DNA from: Domibacillus sp.
Lineage (GTDB): Bacteria; Bacillota; Bacilli; Bacillales; Domibacillaceae
Direction: 5' to 3'
DNA: 7,340 nt
Assembly (NCBI GenBank): GCA_031177795.1
Contig: JAPSKG010000112.1
Span: 1-7,340, forward strand
Made by a program: the position numbers and the translations under genes. Under the pieces are notes generated by a model, which saw only the letters and a list, made by a program, of their open reading frames with translations, searched no databases and was not told the origin of the DNA. Shown piece after piece: positions 4,619 through 7,340 of the stretch. Every line of letters starts with the position of its first letter. Within the stretch, counting starts at the first letter, position 1.

Positions 4619-7340
4619 ATGAAGAATTCGGGTTTTTCGATTGACATTAACGGCACTGCCTTTGACGCAAAGCCCGGGCAAACCATCTTAGATGTTGCCA
4701 GAGCAGGAGACTTGTTTATTCCGGGCATTTGCTATACTCCAAGCCTTGGAAGCATTCAAACGTGTGATACATGTTACGTAAACGTAAACGGAGAGCTGGT
4801 CAGATCCTGTGTGACCAAAGCAGAGCCGGGAATGGTTGTTGATACAACCTCAGAATTAGTGCAAGGAGCTCAATATGAAGGAATTTCCCGCATTTTAAAA
4901 AATCATGAGCTTTATTGTACGGTATGTGATAACAACAATGGAAATTGTACAGTTCATAACACTGTTGAACATATGGGACTTGCCCATCAAAAATATCCGT
5001 TTAAAGAAAAGCCGTATGCACCTGATAACTCTCATCCACTCTACCGGTATGAACCGGATCAATGCATTTTGTGTGGAAGATGTGTGGAAGCCTGTCAGGA
5101 TTTACAGGTAAATGAAACATTGACGATTGACTGGAGCCGGGAAGTTCCGCGTGTTATTTGGGATAATGACGTGCCTATCGACCAATCTTCCTGTGTTTCC
5201 TGCGGCCATTGCGTGAATGTATGTCCATGTAATGCATTGATGGAAAAATCGATGCTTGGTGAAGCCGGGTATTTAACAGGCATCCCGCCAAAGATTCTTG
5301 GCCCAATGATTGATATGACAAAAGAAGTAGAGCCTGGCTACAAAGAAATTTTTGCTATTTCGGAAGTAGAAGCAGCCATGCGAAAAACACGAATTAAACG
5401 AACCAAAACGGTTTGTACGTATTGCGGTGTTGGGTGCAGCTTTGAAGTTTGGACAAAAGACCGCGACATTTTGAAAATTGAGCCGCTTGAAGAAGCGCCT
5501 GTGAATGGCATCTCCACTTGTGTAAAAGGCAAATGGGGCTGGGACTTTGTCAATAGTGAGGAACGGCTGACGAAACCGCTGATTCGCCGGGGAGACGAGT
5601 TTGTTGAATCTTCATGGGAAGAAGCGCTTGATTTGATTACAGAAAAATTGGGCGGTGTAAAAGAAAAATACGGGCCGCATTCAATTGGTTATATTGCATC
5701 ATCCAAGTGCTCCAACGAAGAAAACTATCTTTTCCAAAAATTTGCGCGCGGCATCATGGGAACCAATAACGTGGATAACTGTTCCCGTTATTGCCAGTCT
5801 CCTGCCACAGCGGGATTGATGAGAACAGTAGGCCGCGGCGGTGATGCAGGAACCATTCATGACATTTCTTCGGCAGAGCTTGTGATCGTAATTGGCGCAA
5901 ATCCAGCTGAATCTCATCCGGTTTTAGCAACTCGCGTAAAAAGGGCTCATAAGCTTCATGGGCAAAAATTAATTGTGGCGGATATCCGGAAACACGAGCT
6001 TGCTGAACGCGCAAACTTGCTTGTTCATCCCAAGCCAAGCACAGATATTATCTGGCTCAGTGCTGTGACTAAATACATCCTTGATATGGGATGGGAAGCA
6101 AAAGAATTTATTCAAAATAGAGTAAACGGTTTTGAAGAGTACGCAAAATCGCTAGAGAAATTTACGTTGGCGTATGCAGAAGAAAAAACCGGGCTAACAC
6201 AAGCCGAAATCATTCAAATTGCCACTATGATTCATGAAGCAAAAACTGTTTGTGCACTATGGGCAATGGGCATCACCCAGCATAAAGGAGCTACAGATGC
6301 CAGCACGGCCATTTCTAATCTTCTTTTGATTACAGGAAACTATGGCCGCACAGGAACGGGAGCTTATCCGCTTCGAGGCCATAATAATGTGCAGGGAGCA
6401 TGCGATTTTGGCACAATGCCAGCTTGGATGCCGGGGTATGAACCAGTACAAAGCCCCGAAGTGCGCGAACGCTATGAAAAAGCATGGGGAACAACGCTTT
6501 CAACTGAGCCCGGCCATGACAACCATCATATGGTGGAAGCAATGCATGACGGCCGTTTAAAAGCTCTTTATTTATTTGGAGAAGAAATGGCACTTGTTGA
6601 CGCTAATGCCAACTATGCTCAAGCTGCTTTTGAAAAACTAGAGTTTTTTGTTGTGCAGGACATTTTCTTTAGCAAAACAGCCCAGTTTGCCGATGTGGTT
6701 CTTCCTGCTGCGCCAAGTCTTGAAAAAGACGGTACGTTTGTTAATACAGAACGGAGAATCCAACGTTTTTACAAGGCGTTTGAGCCGCTTGGAGATTCAA
6801 AACCTGACTGGGAAATTTTCCAGTTAATCGCAAACCGGTTTGGCGCAAACTGGAATTACAGCCATCCAAGTGAAATTATGGACGAAGCCGCCAGCCTGGC
6901 TCCTCTTTTCGCAGGAGTTAATTACGAACGACTGGAAGGATTTAAATCTCTTGTTTGGCCGGTGGCAGCAGATGGAACTGACACGCCGCTTCTTTACACA
7001 GAGAGCTTTGCATTTCCAGACGGCAAAGCGAGGCTTGTGCCTGTTGACTGGACGCCTCCTTTCGAAGCAGGCGCAGATTTCGACCTCCATTTAAACAATG
7101 GCCGTATTTTGGAGCATTTCCACGAAGGAAATATGACAGCCAAAAATGAAGGGATTAATCATAAAGTGCCGGATGTCTGGCTGGAAGTTTCCCCCGAGCT
7201 TGCTAAAGAACGAAATCTTGAAGATGGAAGTTTGGTCGGCTTAACCTCTCCTTACGGTTATGTGGAAGTAAGAGTAATGATTACCGACCGCGTGAAAGGC
7301 AAAGAGCTTTATTTGCCAATGAACTCGCGTGAAGACAATG
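4619..7340 (+). CDS. fdhF: Formate dehydrogenase catalytic (alpha) subunit, NuoG-like, 3' end cut by the window edge
   Basis: This cytoplasmic enzyme oxidises formate to CO2 at a bis-molybdopterin Mo or W centre. The frame is open from ATG 4619 (GGAGG at 4607-4611, seven-base spacer) through 907 codons to the edge; relatives are about 980 residues, so roughly 75 are missing. Domains in order: a 2Fe-2S ferredoxin domain (C38, C49, C52, C64); a His-Cys3 [4Fe-4S] domain (H96, C100, C103, C110); two ferredoxin-type [4Fe-4S] sites (C149/152/155/159 and C192/195/198/202); a proximal [4Fe-4S] site (C266, C269, C273, C301) with K303; then the catalytic domains. The metal ligand is C392 in SRYCQSPATAG, encoded TGC, so this is not a selenoprotein. 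The second active-site motif is PLRGHNNVQGACD with R586. The dinucleotide-binding C-terminal domain starts before RILEHFHEGNM (829-839). No Tat signal is present. It resembles B. subtilis YrhE/YjgC (ForE). Gln393 and His588 replace the canonical His and Gln. Confidence 0.95.
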   Translation, partial: MKNSGFSIDINGTAFDAKPGQTILDVARAGDLFIPGICYTPSLGSIQTCDTCYVNVNGELVRSCVTKAEPGMVVDTTSELVQGAQYEGISRILKNHELYCTVCDNNNGNCTVHNTVEHMGLAHQKYPFKEKPYAPDNSHPLYRYEPDQCILCGRCVEACQDLQVNETLTIDWSREVPRVIWDNDVPIDQSSCVSCGHCVNVCPCNALMEKSMLGEAGYLTGIPPKILGPMIDMTKEVEPGYKEIFAISEVEAAMRKTRIKRTKTVCTYCGVGCSFEVWTKDRDILKIEPLEEAPVNGISTCVKGKWGWDFVNSEERLTKPLIRRGDEFVESSWEEALDLITEKLGGVKEKYGPHSIGYIASSKCSNEENYLFQKFARGIMGTNNVDNCSRYCQSPATAGLMRTVGRGGDAGTIHDISSAELVIVIGANPAESHPVLATRVKRAHKLHGQKLIVADIRKHELAERANLLVHPKPSTDIIWLSAVTKYILDMGWEAKEFIQNRVNGFEEYAKSLEKFTLAYAEEKTGLTQAEIIQIATMIHEAKTVCALWAMGITQHKGATDASTAISNLLLITGNYGRTGTGAYPLRGHNNVQGACDFGTMPAWMPGYEPVQSPEVRERYEKAWGTTLSTEPGHDNHHMVEAMHDGRLKALYLFGEEMALVDANANYAQAAFEKLEFFVVQDIFFSKTAQFADVVLPAAPSLEKDGTFVNTERRIQRFYKAFEPLGDSKPDWEIFQLIANRFGANWNYSHPSEIMDEAASLAPLFAGVNYERLEGFKSLVWPVAADGTDTPLLYTESFAFPDGKARLVPVDWTPPFEAGADFDLHLNNGRILEHFHEGNMTAKNEGINHKVPDVWLEVSPELAKERNLEDGSLVGLTSPYGYVEVRVMITDRVKGKELYLPMNSREDN

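Noticed and set aside
5792..5794. Possible selenocysteine at the formate dehydrogenase metal site
   Set aside because: The codon is TGC (cysteine), and no in-frame TGA occurs anywhere in the readable gene.
5095..7094. Several short frames inside the formate dehydrogenase gene on both strands
   Set aside because: They are shadows of one uninterrupted 907-codon frame with full domain content; none has a convincing binding site or family resemblance.

Overview
The window looks like chromosomal DNA of a low-GC Firmicute of the Bacillaceae type. The reasons are AT-rich intergenic DNA, strong AGGAGG-type ribosome binding sites with 5-9 base spacers, intrinsic terminators with T-tails, and gene families typical of Bacillus (DUF2935, DUF1540, a Rieske-fused FAD oxidoreductase of the YhfW type, and a YrhE/YjgC-like formate dehydrogenase). 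No rRNA, tRNA, insertion sequence, CRISPR array or phage gene is visible.

Layout. Bases 1-421 are AT-rich and hold no convincing gene. Bases 422-1999 (+) encode a FAD-dependent oxidoreductase with a C-terminal Rieske [2Fe-2S] domain, followed at once by a strong terminator, so it is probably monocistronic. Bases 2185-2982 (+) encode a DUF2935 protein with a clear internal duplication. Facing it on the minus strand is a 51-residue DUF1540 protein (3110-3265) with its own terminator; this small gene was found by reading the reverse strand. Further right, 3464-3721 (-) encodes a small winged-helix-like protein of unknown function. It is divergent from, and only 59 bases from, a two-gene operon: a formate/nitrite channel (3781-4587, +) and a large NuoG-like formate dehydrogenase catalytic subunit (4619 to the window edge, +, 3' end missing).

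How the genes fit together. The FNT channel and the dehydrogenase form a formate module: the channel moves formate across the membrane, and the cytoplasmic molybdenum (or tungsten) enzyme oxidises it and passes electrons along a chain of iron-sulfur clusters. The enzyme resembles the noncanonical Bacillus type (B. subtilis YrhE/YjgC, described as ForE of the menaquinone-linked ForCE complex), whose partner is a small DUF1641 protein that would be expected just past the right edge. The divergent winged-helix-like gene is a candidate local regulator, which is inference from position and sequence pattern only. The left-hand genes have no evident functional link to the formate module.

I see no clearly undescribed multi-gene system. 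The points most worth a second look are the reciprocal His/Gln exchange around the active site of the formate dehydrogenase and the small divergent winged-helix-like gene beside the formate operon.
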